From: Manihot esculenta
Taxonomy: Eukaryota; Streptophyta; Magnoliopsida; Malpighiales; Euphorbiaceae
NCBI RefSeq assembly: GCF_001659605.2
Contig: NC_035164.2
Location: forward strand, 21,680,500-21,744,499
Length of the DNA: 64,000 bases
Direction of reading: 5' to 3'
In this document: one piece after another, positions 50,101 to 60,020 of the stretch
How the letters are laid out: the number at the start of each line of letters is the position of its first letter
How positions within the stretch are numbered: position 1 is the stretch's first letter
The notes under the pieces: generated by a model
Databases searched by the model: none
Seen by the model: the letters and a program-made list of their open reading frames with translations, nothing else
Told to the model about the DNA's origin: nothing
Made by a program: the position numbers and the translations under genes

Positions 50101-52648
50101 TATTACCCGGTTAGATTCCGGCATCGGAATCCCTACCTTCCGGCGGAATCTCCGTTGGAATCTGGAATTTCTGAAGATGCCAAAGGCTTCTAGAGGGGTA
50201 AAATGTGTTTTCTAAAATTTTTTTACTGATTTTATGGTTTTAAACGAAAAAGAATTGAGTTTTGAAAAGAAAAGACCAAGGAGGCATTTGCCAGGTTCGG
50301 CCGCCGAAAGTGAAGTTCGGCCGCCGAACATGGGAAGGTTTCGGGAGCGCTTTTGGCCTCTGAAAGCTTTGTTTGAACTAACCAAGGTTAGGTCGCCGAA
50401 CCTTAAGTTCGGCCGCCGAACATGCATGAGTTTAGGGGGCACGTTAGGCTGCCGAAGGTCGTTGACCAGGCCACCTATAAAGAGCCCTCAGATCGGAAAT
50501 GGGCGAGTTTTCTCCCCATTCTCGAGCTCAGGTGAGTTTTTGTACTCCTTTGGTCGTTTTCATGCTTTCTCTACCCATCCCTCAAGTTTTTCATGAGTTC
50601 TACCCTTGTTTTGAAGTTTTGAAGCTTAAATAGGAGTTTTGGGAGCTTGGAGGCTTTTAGAGCTTGGATCCTCCACACCTCCGAGTTAGGGATCGCACCA
50701 CCCCTCGATCTTCAAGAGGTAAGTGTAGATCCTTGCTTTCCTTGTGTTTTAATGAAGTTTTAAGTAAGTTTAATGATGTTTTGATGGTTGAGTATGGGTA
50801 GATATGCATGTTTAGGTTTATGTGGGTTTTATGCCTAATGTATGATATGTGATGTTTGTGTTGAGGAGTTTGTGTTAGTTTATGCTCCTTTATGCATGTG
50901 GGAGAGTGTATGCATGATTGGGAAAGAGCAAGTGAGGTTTTGAGAAGTTTTGATGGTTTTGGCTTATGTGGGTCATAAGCTATTTATGTGTGCTTTATGA
51001 TGTTCTTTGTTGGAGTTTAAGCTTGTTTAAGCTCCTTTGTGCATGGTTAAGGGTTTATGCATGTTTGTAAAAGGTTGGCTGTTTGTTTGGGGTGTTTGTT
51101 AAGGCTTGGGAGGCTGGTATGCACGAGGGGCTGAGTTCTGATGAACTCAGGTTCGGCCGCCGAAGGTAGTTTCGGCCGCCGAACCTGCCTATGGATGCAT
51201 AGATTGACCGCCTAACCTTGCCCCCGAAAGTTGTGTTTCGGATCTGGAGCAGACTTTCGGCCGCCGAAGGTGATGTTCGGCCGCCGAAGGTGCCTGACTT
51301 TTGGATCTAGCGAGAGGCTTCGGCCGCCGAACCTGCCGCCGAACCTGCATGGCTTTCAGCTCTGGAAGGGACCTTCGGCTGCCGAAAGTGCCGCCGAAAG
51401 TGCCCTGTCCAGCCCTTTCATGGTTGTTTTCTATGCATGTTTAAGTGATGTTTTAGTGGGGTTTTTGGGGAGTTGTTTATGAGTTATTTGGAGTGTGTTT
51501 GGCACCTCATTCGAGTCCACCTGTGTAGGATTGGACCCGAGGGACCGAGGAGGTCATTAGTGTTAGCAGTTGCAGAGTCAGTCCAGCGTCTGCCAGAGGT
51601 GAGTAGAACTAACTTAATCTTTTATTTTACGAAATCAAATGCCTAAAGCATGTTCATGCATCATGTTTATATGTGATAGGTTGATTGCACTAGTTACACG
51701 AATATGACGCATTGCATTATTTATTATTGATGTGGATGGACCAAGGCGACCCCAATGGCCCACGATCTATCATGACAAGAGAAGTCCTATGGAGCTCCTT
51801 TGAGGGCCGGGCACCATGTTATGTAATGAAAGTCCTGTGTGAGCTACTTTGGGGGCCGGGCACCGACAGAGGGAGCTTTGGAGGTCATGTCCAATCCGTG
51901 ATGTGAATTGTTTGTGCTGTGACGCATTTCATGAAAGCATGTAATTAATGAACTGTTTTCATTGTTTCTACTCACTGGGCTTTTTAGCTCACCCCTCTCC
52001 CCTAACCCCAGTGTTGCAGGTTTGAGGTCGATCAGGAAGTCTTAAGAGTTAAGGTTGTGCTTATGTAATAGATTAGTGTTAGTGTGGACATGTAATGTAA
52101 ACTGAGATAATGTATTATAAGATAATGAATTGTAATGTAAATAAAGTAGAGATTTGTTTATGTATTAGTGTTGTACTTGGCCCTAAGACTTGGTTAGCCC
52201 CTTTTTAGTACATGATGTATGTAATAGTTTAATGTTGAGTTGTGTTTGAACTAAACTTGTGGCATGTGTTGTTTACCACGCTAGAGTTTGATGAGGACTC
52301 TAGTGGAGGTTTTATGTTTGTGGTCTGATGCATGCACAGGTTAGGTTCTAGTTCTTTGGATGTGATCCCAACTTGATGTATGTTATGTAATACCCAGCTA
52401 GAGTTTTTGAGGGCTCTAGTAGGGGGTTCTTTATGTTTTCAGTTATGTTGCATACAGGTCAAGCTCGGTATTTACATCAGATGTTTAAGTTTTTATGTTA
52501 ATGTTTTGATCATGTATGGGATTTGACCAGGTGATAGGATGTATGTTAGGCTTGCTACGGATCCCGGCGGCCTTAAGCCGATCTGGATCCTAGCGCCGGT
52601 AGCGGTTTTGGGCCGTTACAGAGGGGTATCGGTTTTCGGGTCGTTACA
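50101..52648 (+). repeat. 3' LTR of element F
   Basis: The first bases read TATTACCCGGTTAGATTCCG, so the TGTAAT terminus has decayed here while the right end GGTCGTTACA is intact. Same landmarks as the 5' LTR, with more intact palindromes in the second cluster (51,151-51,400), including two adjacent ones at about 51,259 and 51,277. Confidence 0.9.
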
Positions 52649-53055
52649 GAAGCTGGTTCCTTAACCTGACCATTAAACTCTTTGACACGAGCAAGAAACC
52701 CCTAACAACCCCTCTTAAACAAGCTATGAGCATGTAGGGTAGATATCAAATCTCTAGGCATGCCTATTTTGTCTCCTCGAAAGACGACCTCCAATCCATC
52801 TTGTTCCCTGAACCTAACTACCTTGTCTCCGCAGTCCAAGGTAGCACCATGAGTAGAGAGCCAATCCATCCCTAGAATGACGTCAAAATCAGTCAAATCT
52901 AGAACCATAAGGTCGGCTGGAAGACACTTATCCTCAACTATAACTACACTAAATCGACAGACCGTCTCTTCCATAGATGGATCACACTTGGGCCCAATGA
53001 CCCAAAGAGGACACTCTAGCTTAGAAGCTATCAAACCCAAACTGTCTTTGGCTCT
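52649..53055 (-). pseudogene. Element C aspartic protease
   Basis: The - strand reads SRAKDSLGLIASKLECPLWV, then DFDVILGMDWLSTHGATLDC, the RVP_2-type retropepsin with its ILGMDWL signature. The N-terminal catalytic loop lies across the solo Athila LTR at 54,724 and above, where SDVYALMDLSASHSF stands in the place of the usual DTGASHSF (Gly to Ser). The frame ends in a stop near 52,702. Confidence 0.75.
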
Positions 53056-54723
53056 TGACAATGCAATTGTCGAAGCTGGTAAAAAATAACCTTCTTGGTT
53101 ATCTATAATTTACAACTGCAGATAGTGGTGAAGGATCGAATCCACAGAGAATTGATTACCTATTTATTTTTCTTAATCAAGACCAAGAGAACTAATTGAA
53201 AACACAATTGAAAGCAAGTAATTGAAAGCTGAATGAAAGTAAAGTGCAATAAAAGTAAAAAGGGGGGTTTTGAGATTGAATTGTCTAACAACTATTGAAA
53301 GCAATTTAAACAGCAAGTAATCAAAATAAAAGAGTAAATCAATATGAGAAAATTCTAGTTGAAGATATGGATCCACTTTGGTTGTTTGGGGTTGATCATT
53401 GAAACTTAGGTTATCTTGATTGATTCAATAGATTAGTTATGGGGGTGGAAAACGCTTCTCACTACCATGTCTCTCCTTATGATTAAATCAATTAGGGAAC
53501 GTCCTCTAATCAATTACTAATTAACAAATTGCCAAGGAACGTCCTTGGGCCTTAGGCATCAAAACAATTGTCAATTGCATAAAGAATGAGAGAGATCTAA
53601 CCCTAGCTACTCAAACGCATGAGATGTTGCTAGATCATGCAATTCCCTAGTTTTTACACCAAGTGTTCTTAGGTCAGAATATTTCCAGCAATTACGGACT
53701 AACAAATATCCTAACCAACAATCAATTAACTTTGCAATCAAGAATCAAGTGGCCAATTTGATCAAAACAACAAAGCAATCTTAGAATTAAGCACAATTGC
53801 ATGAATATTGAATAAACCAAAATCAAACACTTTATGTTCAGATCTCACAACCTTTTAAACAACCTTAGTTTCAACCAAACTTCAACTAGAATAAGGGTTT
53901 CAGCCACTCATGGCTGAACCAAAACAGAAAATAAAAGAAAAGAAAGCAAAGAGATGAAGAACTAAGGGAAAGAACCCTTGGAGAAGCCTTGCCAATTCCT
54001 TGGAGGAGAGGTGTATGAAATCTGCCTCTTCATGTCTTTTTGAGGCCTTTAAATAGATGTTGAGAGGCTGCCTAGGGTTTCTTGGGTGTCCATGCATTTT
54101 TGTAGAGATTGCCCAAAGTGCCCTTGAGTCTTCTATGTGTATGTGTGGAGTTGCAAGCCCTTTTTGGTCTTTTGATTGATGCCCAAGTGTGTTCAAGAAG
54201 CCTTCTTCACATTATTCATGCACTAAAGAGGAAGGTGGAGCCTTGATTTGAATTTTGAATGTGCATGACACTAAGTGGGAAACATGTGATCTTCAAGATT
54301 TGGCTTCTTGAATAAGGAGGAGATTGTTCGGGGGCACTTTCGGCCGCCTAAGATGAGTTTCGGAGGCTGGACTTTCGGCTCTGGACGCAAGGTTCGGCGG
54401 CCAAAGGTGCCGCCGAAGGTGGGTGACTTTCGCCTCTGGACTGAACTTTCGGCTTCCGAAAGTGCTTCCGAAAGTGGGTGACTTTCGGCTTCCGAAAGTG
54501 CTTCCGAAGGTGCTTCCGAAGGTGGTTGAGTTTCGGCTTCCGAAAGTGCTTCCGAAGGTGGTTGAGTTTTTGGCACTTTTTGGCATTTTTAAGAGCATTT
54601 TCTCCAAATTGTTCCTTTACACCTAATATCTGTAAAACATGATTAAAACCACAAAATTAGGTAGAATAGGTGCAAATAAACATCAATAAGATCATGATAA
54701 TATGGACTAAATATGCTCTATCA
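53056..54723 (-). mobile_element. Solo LTR of an Athila-like element (D2)
   Basis: TGACAATGCAATTGTCGAAG ... AAATATGCTCTATCA with a perfect GCTCT duplication (53,051-53,055 and 54,724-54,728). It aligns with the D1 LTR in reverse orientation. The GC-rich array (54,323-54,570) here uses mainly the variant TTCGGCTTCCGAA and CTTCCGAAAGTG units. Inserted in the protease of element C. Confidence 0.9.
54323..54570 (-). repeat. Palindrome cassette, TTCGGCTTCCGAA variant, in solo LTR D2
   Basis: Units such as GACTTTCGGCTTCCGAAAGT and GCTTCCGAAGGTGGTTGAGT repeat about every 20-50 bases with little divergence. Same position in the Athila LTR as the D1 cassette but a different palindrome centre (CTT instead of CGG or CCG). 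Confidence 0.8.
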
Positions 54724-55080
54724 GCTCTCGGAGAAACAAAAGAATGAGAGGCACTAAGGTCCATAAGAGCATACACATCAGAACACCCAATAGTGAGTTT
54801 ACCTGACACCACTGTGTTTGATGTGTTGGCCTCCTGCTGTGTCATGGTGAAGATCCGTGCTGGGGCTGATGGACCTTCCCCTTGGAAACCTGATGAAGAA
54901 GAGGTTGTCCCTCTCCCTCTACCTCGCCCTCTGCCCTGTGATGTGGCTAAATTTGCTAGCTAAGCCATGCTGCTAGAAGCTGTCTGTTGGGACTGTGTTA
55001 TCCTAGCTGCATTGGGACACTCACGTGCCATGTGTCCCTCTTGTCCACATCTATAATAAGCTATAGTCCCAAACCGACAA
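54724..55080 (-). pseudogene. Element C gag C-terminus and protease start
   Basis: The - strand reads YYRCGQEGHMARECP (first Cys of the canonical knuckle changed to Tyr), a Gly/Arg/Ser-rich stretch, then SAPARIFTMTQQEANTSNTV and SGKLTIGCSDVYALMDLSAS. Joins the 57,357-57,473 block once the GACAA-flanked LTR is removed. Confidence 0.7.
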
Positions 55081-57356
55081 TGTAATACCCGGCTAGACTC
55101 CGGTATCGGGATTCCTACCGTCCGGTGGAATCTCGGATGTCGAAAACCTCTAGAAGGGTAAAAACATGTTTTTATAAAATGTTTTCATGTATCTTAAGGT
55201 TTTAAATAAGAAAGAAAAGGAGTTTTGAATGAAAAAGTCCATGGAGGCATTTCCAGGTTCGGCCGCCGAATGTGGGATAGTTTGGGGGGGCACGTTAGGC
55301 TTCCCAATGTGGCTCATGTTCAGCCGTCGAACTTGCATGAGTTTTGGAATCACTTTCGGCTTCCGAAGGTGGCCTGGCTAGCCACCTATAAAAGGCCCCA
55401 TGGTCGAAAACGGGCGAGCTTTTTCCCCTATTTTCGGCCAACGGTGAGTCCATGCTCTACCATGGTTGGTTTTGATGATTTTCCTCAAATCTTTCAAGTT
55501 TTAACGAGTTCTAACTTGGTTTTTGAGGATTTGTGAGCTAAGATCAAGTTTTGGAGCTTGGAGACTCAAGGAGCTAGATCTCTCCCATCTCCAAGTTAGG
55601 ATCATTTCTCCTCTAGATCTTCAAGAGGTAAGCTTCGATCCTACCATTCTTGAATGTTTTAAACAAGTTTTGAAGGGTTTTTGGGATAGAAATGCATGTT
55701 TAAGTTAGTTGAATGTTGTTAGGGTTAATGTTGAGTTTTTGAGTAATGTATGATGTTTGAGTTGCTTTATGTGTTTGTGTTGGGGTTTAGGATAGTTTGG
55801 GACCCCTAAATGCTTATTTTCTTGTGTATGCATGTTGTAGAATAGCTAAATGCATGTTGGATGGTTTGGGAGGCAAATGTGCATTGTGGAGGCTGAGTTC
55901 TCCCCTTTGGAAGAACTCAGGTTCGGCAGCCGAAGGGACTTTTGGCCGTCGAACCTGCCTGTGGAGGCAAGCCTTTGGCTGTCGAACCCTGCCCCCAAAA
56001 GTGGACTTTCAGCTCTGGAAGGGAGTTTCGGCCGCCGAAGGTGCCGCCGAACATGCATGAGTTTCGTCTCTGGAAGGGACTTTCGGCTGCCGAAGGTGCC
56101 GCTGAAAGTGGCTGAGTTTCGGCTCTAGAGGGATTTTCGGCCGCCGAACCTGCCGCCGAAAGTGCCCTGTTCAGCCTTCCTTTGCATGATTTCAGTGATT
56201 TTTTTAAGGTATTTTAGGGGGTTTTTAGGGAGTATTTTAGAGTCATGTTCATGTATGTTTGGTCCCTCATTTGAGTCCACCTGTGTAGGTTCGGACCCGA
56301 GGAACCGAGGACCCCAGCAGTGAGATAGCTGCTTCAGTGTCTTGTCAGAGCTAGCCTGAGGTGAGTAGAATGACTCTTTATGTTTCAAAGTAAATAATGA
56401 AAGTTTTAGCATGATTCACGCATCATGAATGCCATGAGATATATTAGGGTACTTGCATTAGAATTCACGAATATGTTGCATTGCATATTATGTTGTTGAT
56501 GTGGATGAATGTTGGATGATCCTTTAGCCCACACTATGATATGATATGATATGAGATAGTGATGATACGGTATGAAAGACCAGTGAGGCCCATTCTACGC
56601 CCCTGGCACTATGTAAGAGAAAGACCAATGAGGCCCATTCTACGCCCCTGGCATATTGAAATATTATGTTATGTTAATGTAAGAGAAAGACCAGTGAGGC
56701 CCATTCTACGCCCCTGGCACTATTGGAATGTGTAGTGGGCTATCGGTGACAAGTTTATCCTTGATGTGATTTGTCTGTGATGTGATGCATTCCATGTTAG
56801 CATATGTTTTAAATGTTTTTATTATTCTGCTCACTGGGCTCTAGTAGCTCACCCCATTCCCTTAATCCCCCAAGTTACAGGTACGGGATAGAATCAGGAG
56901 GTCAGCAAGAATAAGAAGTCATGCTTTATGTAATAGCTAGATGTGGACATGAAAATGATGTTATGTAAAGCATAGTACAGTAATGTAATGTAATGATGTT
57001 TAATGAGGTTTAGAGTTGTGCTTGACCCTAGTATGTTGGTTAATCCCTTTGTACATGATCTATAAAATGTTTTATCAATGTTTATGTAAACCAGACTTTA
57101 TGTATGATATGTTACCCCATTGAAGCTTTTGTTGAGGGCTCCAGTGTGGGGTTTGATGTTTATGGTTATGAGTTGTGCATTCACAAGTTAAGCTTGGTGA
57201 ATGAAAGGGAAAGTTCAAAATTTTTATGTTTATATTTGATCATGTATGGGATTTAACAGGTATACAGGATGTATGTTAGGCTTGCTACGGGTCCCGGCGG
57301 CCTTAAGCCGATCTGGATCCTAGCGCCGGTAGCGGTCCGGTTTTCGGGTCGTTACA
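55081..57356 (+). mobile_element. Solo LTR of a Tekay-like element (B5)
   Basis: TGTAATACCCGGCTAGACTC ... TTTTCGGGTCGTTACA with a perfect GACAA duplication (55,076-55,080 and 57,357-57,361). TATA CTATAAAAGG at about 55,385; donor-like AAGAG|GTAAGC at 55,628. Palindrome cluster 55,920-56,165. Three repeats of GAAAGACCARTGAGGCCCAT lie between 56,575 and 56,720. Confidence 0.92.
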
Positions 57357-57473
57357 GACAAAGCCCTTTGTGCGGCTTACCACACCTCACACATCTAGAG
57401 CCATCCGAACCAGAGCTTAAACCACTACCCATTCCAGACCAGACTTCAACCTGTTTCAGAACTTGTTCCTCTT
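57357..57473 (-). pseudogene. Element C gag fragment before the zinc knuckles
   Basis: The - strand frame contains SGSDGSRCVRCGKPHKGLC, the atypical CX2CX3HX3C knuckle, preceded by NRLKSGLEWVVV-like sequence with a stop. It ends where another Tekay LTR enters; more of element C gag should lie beyond the window. Confidence 0.65.
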
Positions 57474-58184
57474 TGTAATACCAGGCTAGACTCCGGCATC
57501 GGAATTCCTACCGTCCGGCGGAATCTCGAATGTCGGAACTCTCTAGAAGGGTAAGAATATGTTTTTCTAAAATGTTTTTACATGTTTTCAAGGTTTTAAG
57601 TATGAAAGAAATTGAGTTTTGAAAGAAAAACACCATGGAGGAAAATCCAGGTTCGGCCGCCGAACCTCATGTTCGGCCGCCGAACTTGGTGGAGTTTTGG
57701 AGTCACCTTTGGCTTCCGAAGGTGGCCTGGCCAGCCACCTATAAGAAGCTCCATGTCCGAAAATGGGCGAGTTTTCTCCTCCATTTTCGGGCAAAGGTGA
57801 ATTCATGCCTTTCCATGGTTGGTTTTGAGGTTTTCCTTTAATCCTTTCAAGTTTTTAACAAGTTTTATCTTGGTTTTGAAGATTTTAAGTTCAAAATCGA
57901 AGTTGAAAAGCTTGGAGACCCCAGAGCTCAAATCCTCTCAATCTCCAAGTTTGGGTCACGCCTTCTCTCGATCTTCAAGAGGTAAGCGTCGATCCTCATC
58001 ATCTTTGATGTTTTAAACAAGTTTTATGAAGGTTTATGGGGTAGAAATGCATGTTTAAGCTAGTTGTAAAAAATGTTAGGGTTTATGTAGATTTGAGGAT
58101 AAATGTATGTAATGTGATGTTATGTTGTTGTTTGTTGGGGTTTAGGCTAGTTTTATGCCCCTATATGCTTGAGAATGAGTTTAT
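57474..58184 (+). mobile_element. Tekay-like LTR (B6), left part
   Basis: TGTAATACCAGGCTAGACTC onward, following CTCTT. It matches the first ~700 bp of B5, including two palindromes (57,652 and 57,669), a TATA-like CTATAAGAAG and the AAGAG|GTAAGC site at 57,982. It is cut by D1 at 58,185; the remainder should appear right of the window. Confidence 0.85.
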
Positions 58185-59969
58185 TGATAGAGCATATTTT
58201 AGCCCATATTTTCATGATCTTATTGATGTTTATTTGCACCTATTCTACCTAATTTTGTGGTTTTAATCATGTTTTGCAAATATTAGGTGTGAAGAAACAA
58301 TTTGAAGAAAATGCTCTTAAAAATGCCAAAAGAAGCCAAAACTAGAGAAGCAACCTTCGGAGGCAACTTTCGGAAGCCAAAAATCAGTCACCTTCAGCGG
58401 CAACCTTCGGCGGCCGAAAGAGGACTCCAGAGACGAAAGTCGACCACCTTCGGCGGCACCTTCGGCCGCCGAACCTTGTGTCCAGAGCCGAAAGTCCAGC
58501 CTCCGAAACTCACTTTAGGCAGCCGAAAATGCACTCCAATGTGTTCCTTATTCAAGAAGCCATATCCCAAGTTGCCATATTTGAGGAGCCAAACAAGGAA
58601 AGTATTTTGAGATCCAAATCTTCGAGATTCAGATTCAAATATTGAATTTCAAGATCAAGCTTATTAAGGAAGCCAAATCCAAAGATCACATGTTTCCCAC
58701 TTCGTATCATGCACATTCAAAATTCAAAAGGAGGCTCCACCTTCCTCATTAGTGCATGGGAAATCTCTTAGACTTAATGTACAGCATCTTGAGGATCTTG
58801 GACAGCTATGAAAAGACCAAAGTGCCCCCACTTGCCTTCTATCACATGTGACTCGTTTTTGCCTTCACTCATGCACAAATAAGGCACATGCAACACCAAG
58901 GACACTTTGGACAGCCTCTAAAAGTCTCCTGGACTTCCATGAAACCCTAGGCAGCCTCTGAAGACATATTTAAAGGCTTCAAGAAGACAAGAAGACAGAG
59001 ATTTTGGATCCACCTCTTCTCCAAAGTTCGGCAAGGCCTCTCCAAGGCTCCCTCTCCACCTTAGTTCTTCTTCTTCTTTCTTCTTTTCTTTTATTTTCTA
59101 TTTGGTTCAGCCATGAGTGGCTGAAAACCTCTTTCTAGTTGAAGTTTGGTTGAAACTAAGGTTGTTTAAAGGGTTGTGAGATCTGAACAGAAACTATTGT
59201 CTTTGATTTTATTCAATATTCATGCAATTGTGCTTTGATTCCAAGATTGCTTTGTTGTTTTGATCAAATTGGCCACTTGATTCTTGATTGCAAAGTTAAT
59301 TGATTATTGGATTAGGATATTTGTTAGTCCGTAATTGCTGGAAATATTCTGTCCATAGAACACTTGGTGTAAAAATCCAAGGAATTGCATGATCTATCAA
59401 CATCTCATGCGTTTGAGTAGCTAGGGTTTGGATCTTTCTTGATCTTCATGCAATTGGCAATTGTTTTGATGCCTATGGCCCAAGGACGTTCCTTGGTAAT
59501 TTGTTGATTAGTAATTGATTACAGGACGTTCCCTAATCAGTTTGTTCTTAAGGAAAGACATGGTGGTGAGAAGCATCTTCCACCCCCATAACCAACCTAT
59601 TGAATCAATTAAGATAACCATGTTTCAATGATCAACCCAAACAACCAAAGTGGATCCATATCTTCAACTAGACTTTTCTCATATTGATTTCTTGTTTTAT
59701 TTTAATTACTTGTTGTTTTAATTGCTTTCAATAGTTGTTAGACAAATCAATCTCAAAACCCCCCCTTTTTACTTTCCTTGCACTTGTTTCTATTTCTCTT
59801 TGATTACTTGCTTTCACTTGTACTTTCAATTAGTTCTATTGGTCTTGATTGAGATAAATAAATAGGTAATCAATTCTCTGTGGATACAATCCTTCACCAC
59901 TATCTGCAGTTGTAAATTGTAGGTAACCAAGAAGGTTATTTTTGACCGACTTCGACAACCGCTCCTGTA
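58185..59969 (+). repeat. 5' LTR of element D1
   Basis: TGATAGAGCATATTTTAGCC ... CGACAACCGCTCCTGTA. The 3' end reads TA where relatives end CA. The array at 58,355-58,535 contains CTTCGGCGGCCGAAAG, CCAGAGACGAAAGTC and CTTCGGCCGCCGAACC. TATA-like TATTTAAAG at about 58,968. Shares TGGTTCAGCCATGAGTGGCT with the other Athila-like LTRs. Confidence 0.88.
58355..58535 (+). repeat. GC-rich palindrome cassette in the D1 LTR
   Basis: Alternating TTCGG...CCGAA palindromes and CCAGAGMCGAAAGTC words, a layout also found in Tekay LTRs (34,417-34,600; 24,130-24,310; 56,030-56,165). Relative to LTR transcription it is inverted compared with Tekay. Absent from the homologous D3 LTR. Confidence 0.8.
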
Positions 59970-59975
59970 AAAAAT

Positions 59976-59993
59976 TGGCGCCGTTGCCGGGGA
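59976..59993 (+). other. Primer-binding site of D1 (tRNA-Asp)
   Basis: TGGCGCCGTTGCCGGGGA, an 18-base perfect complement of the 3' end of plant tRNA-Asp(GTC) with its CCA, six bases after the LTR. Confidence 0.93.
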
Positions 59994-60020
59994 GTTGATA
60001 TCACTTGTTTATTTTCTTTC

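Larger units (their letters stand above)
45105..52648 (+). mobile_element. Tekay-like retrotransposon F with both LTRs, heavily deleted inside
   Basis: Perfect GAAGC duplication at 45,100-45,104 and 52,649-52,653. LTRs 45,105-47,685 and 50,101-52,648 are closely similar. The internal region is 2.4 kb: Met primer site, a gag missing its core, traces of protease, RT and integrase C-terminus, then hairpin and polypurine tract. It lies in antisense orientation within pol of element C, just upstream of RT. Confidence 0.9.

Noticed and set aside
57474..58184. B6 as a complete solo LTR
   Set aside because: Only the left ~710 bp is present before D1; whether it is solo or the 5' LTR of an element cannot be decided here.
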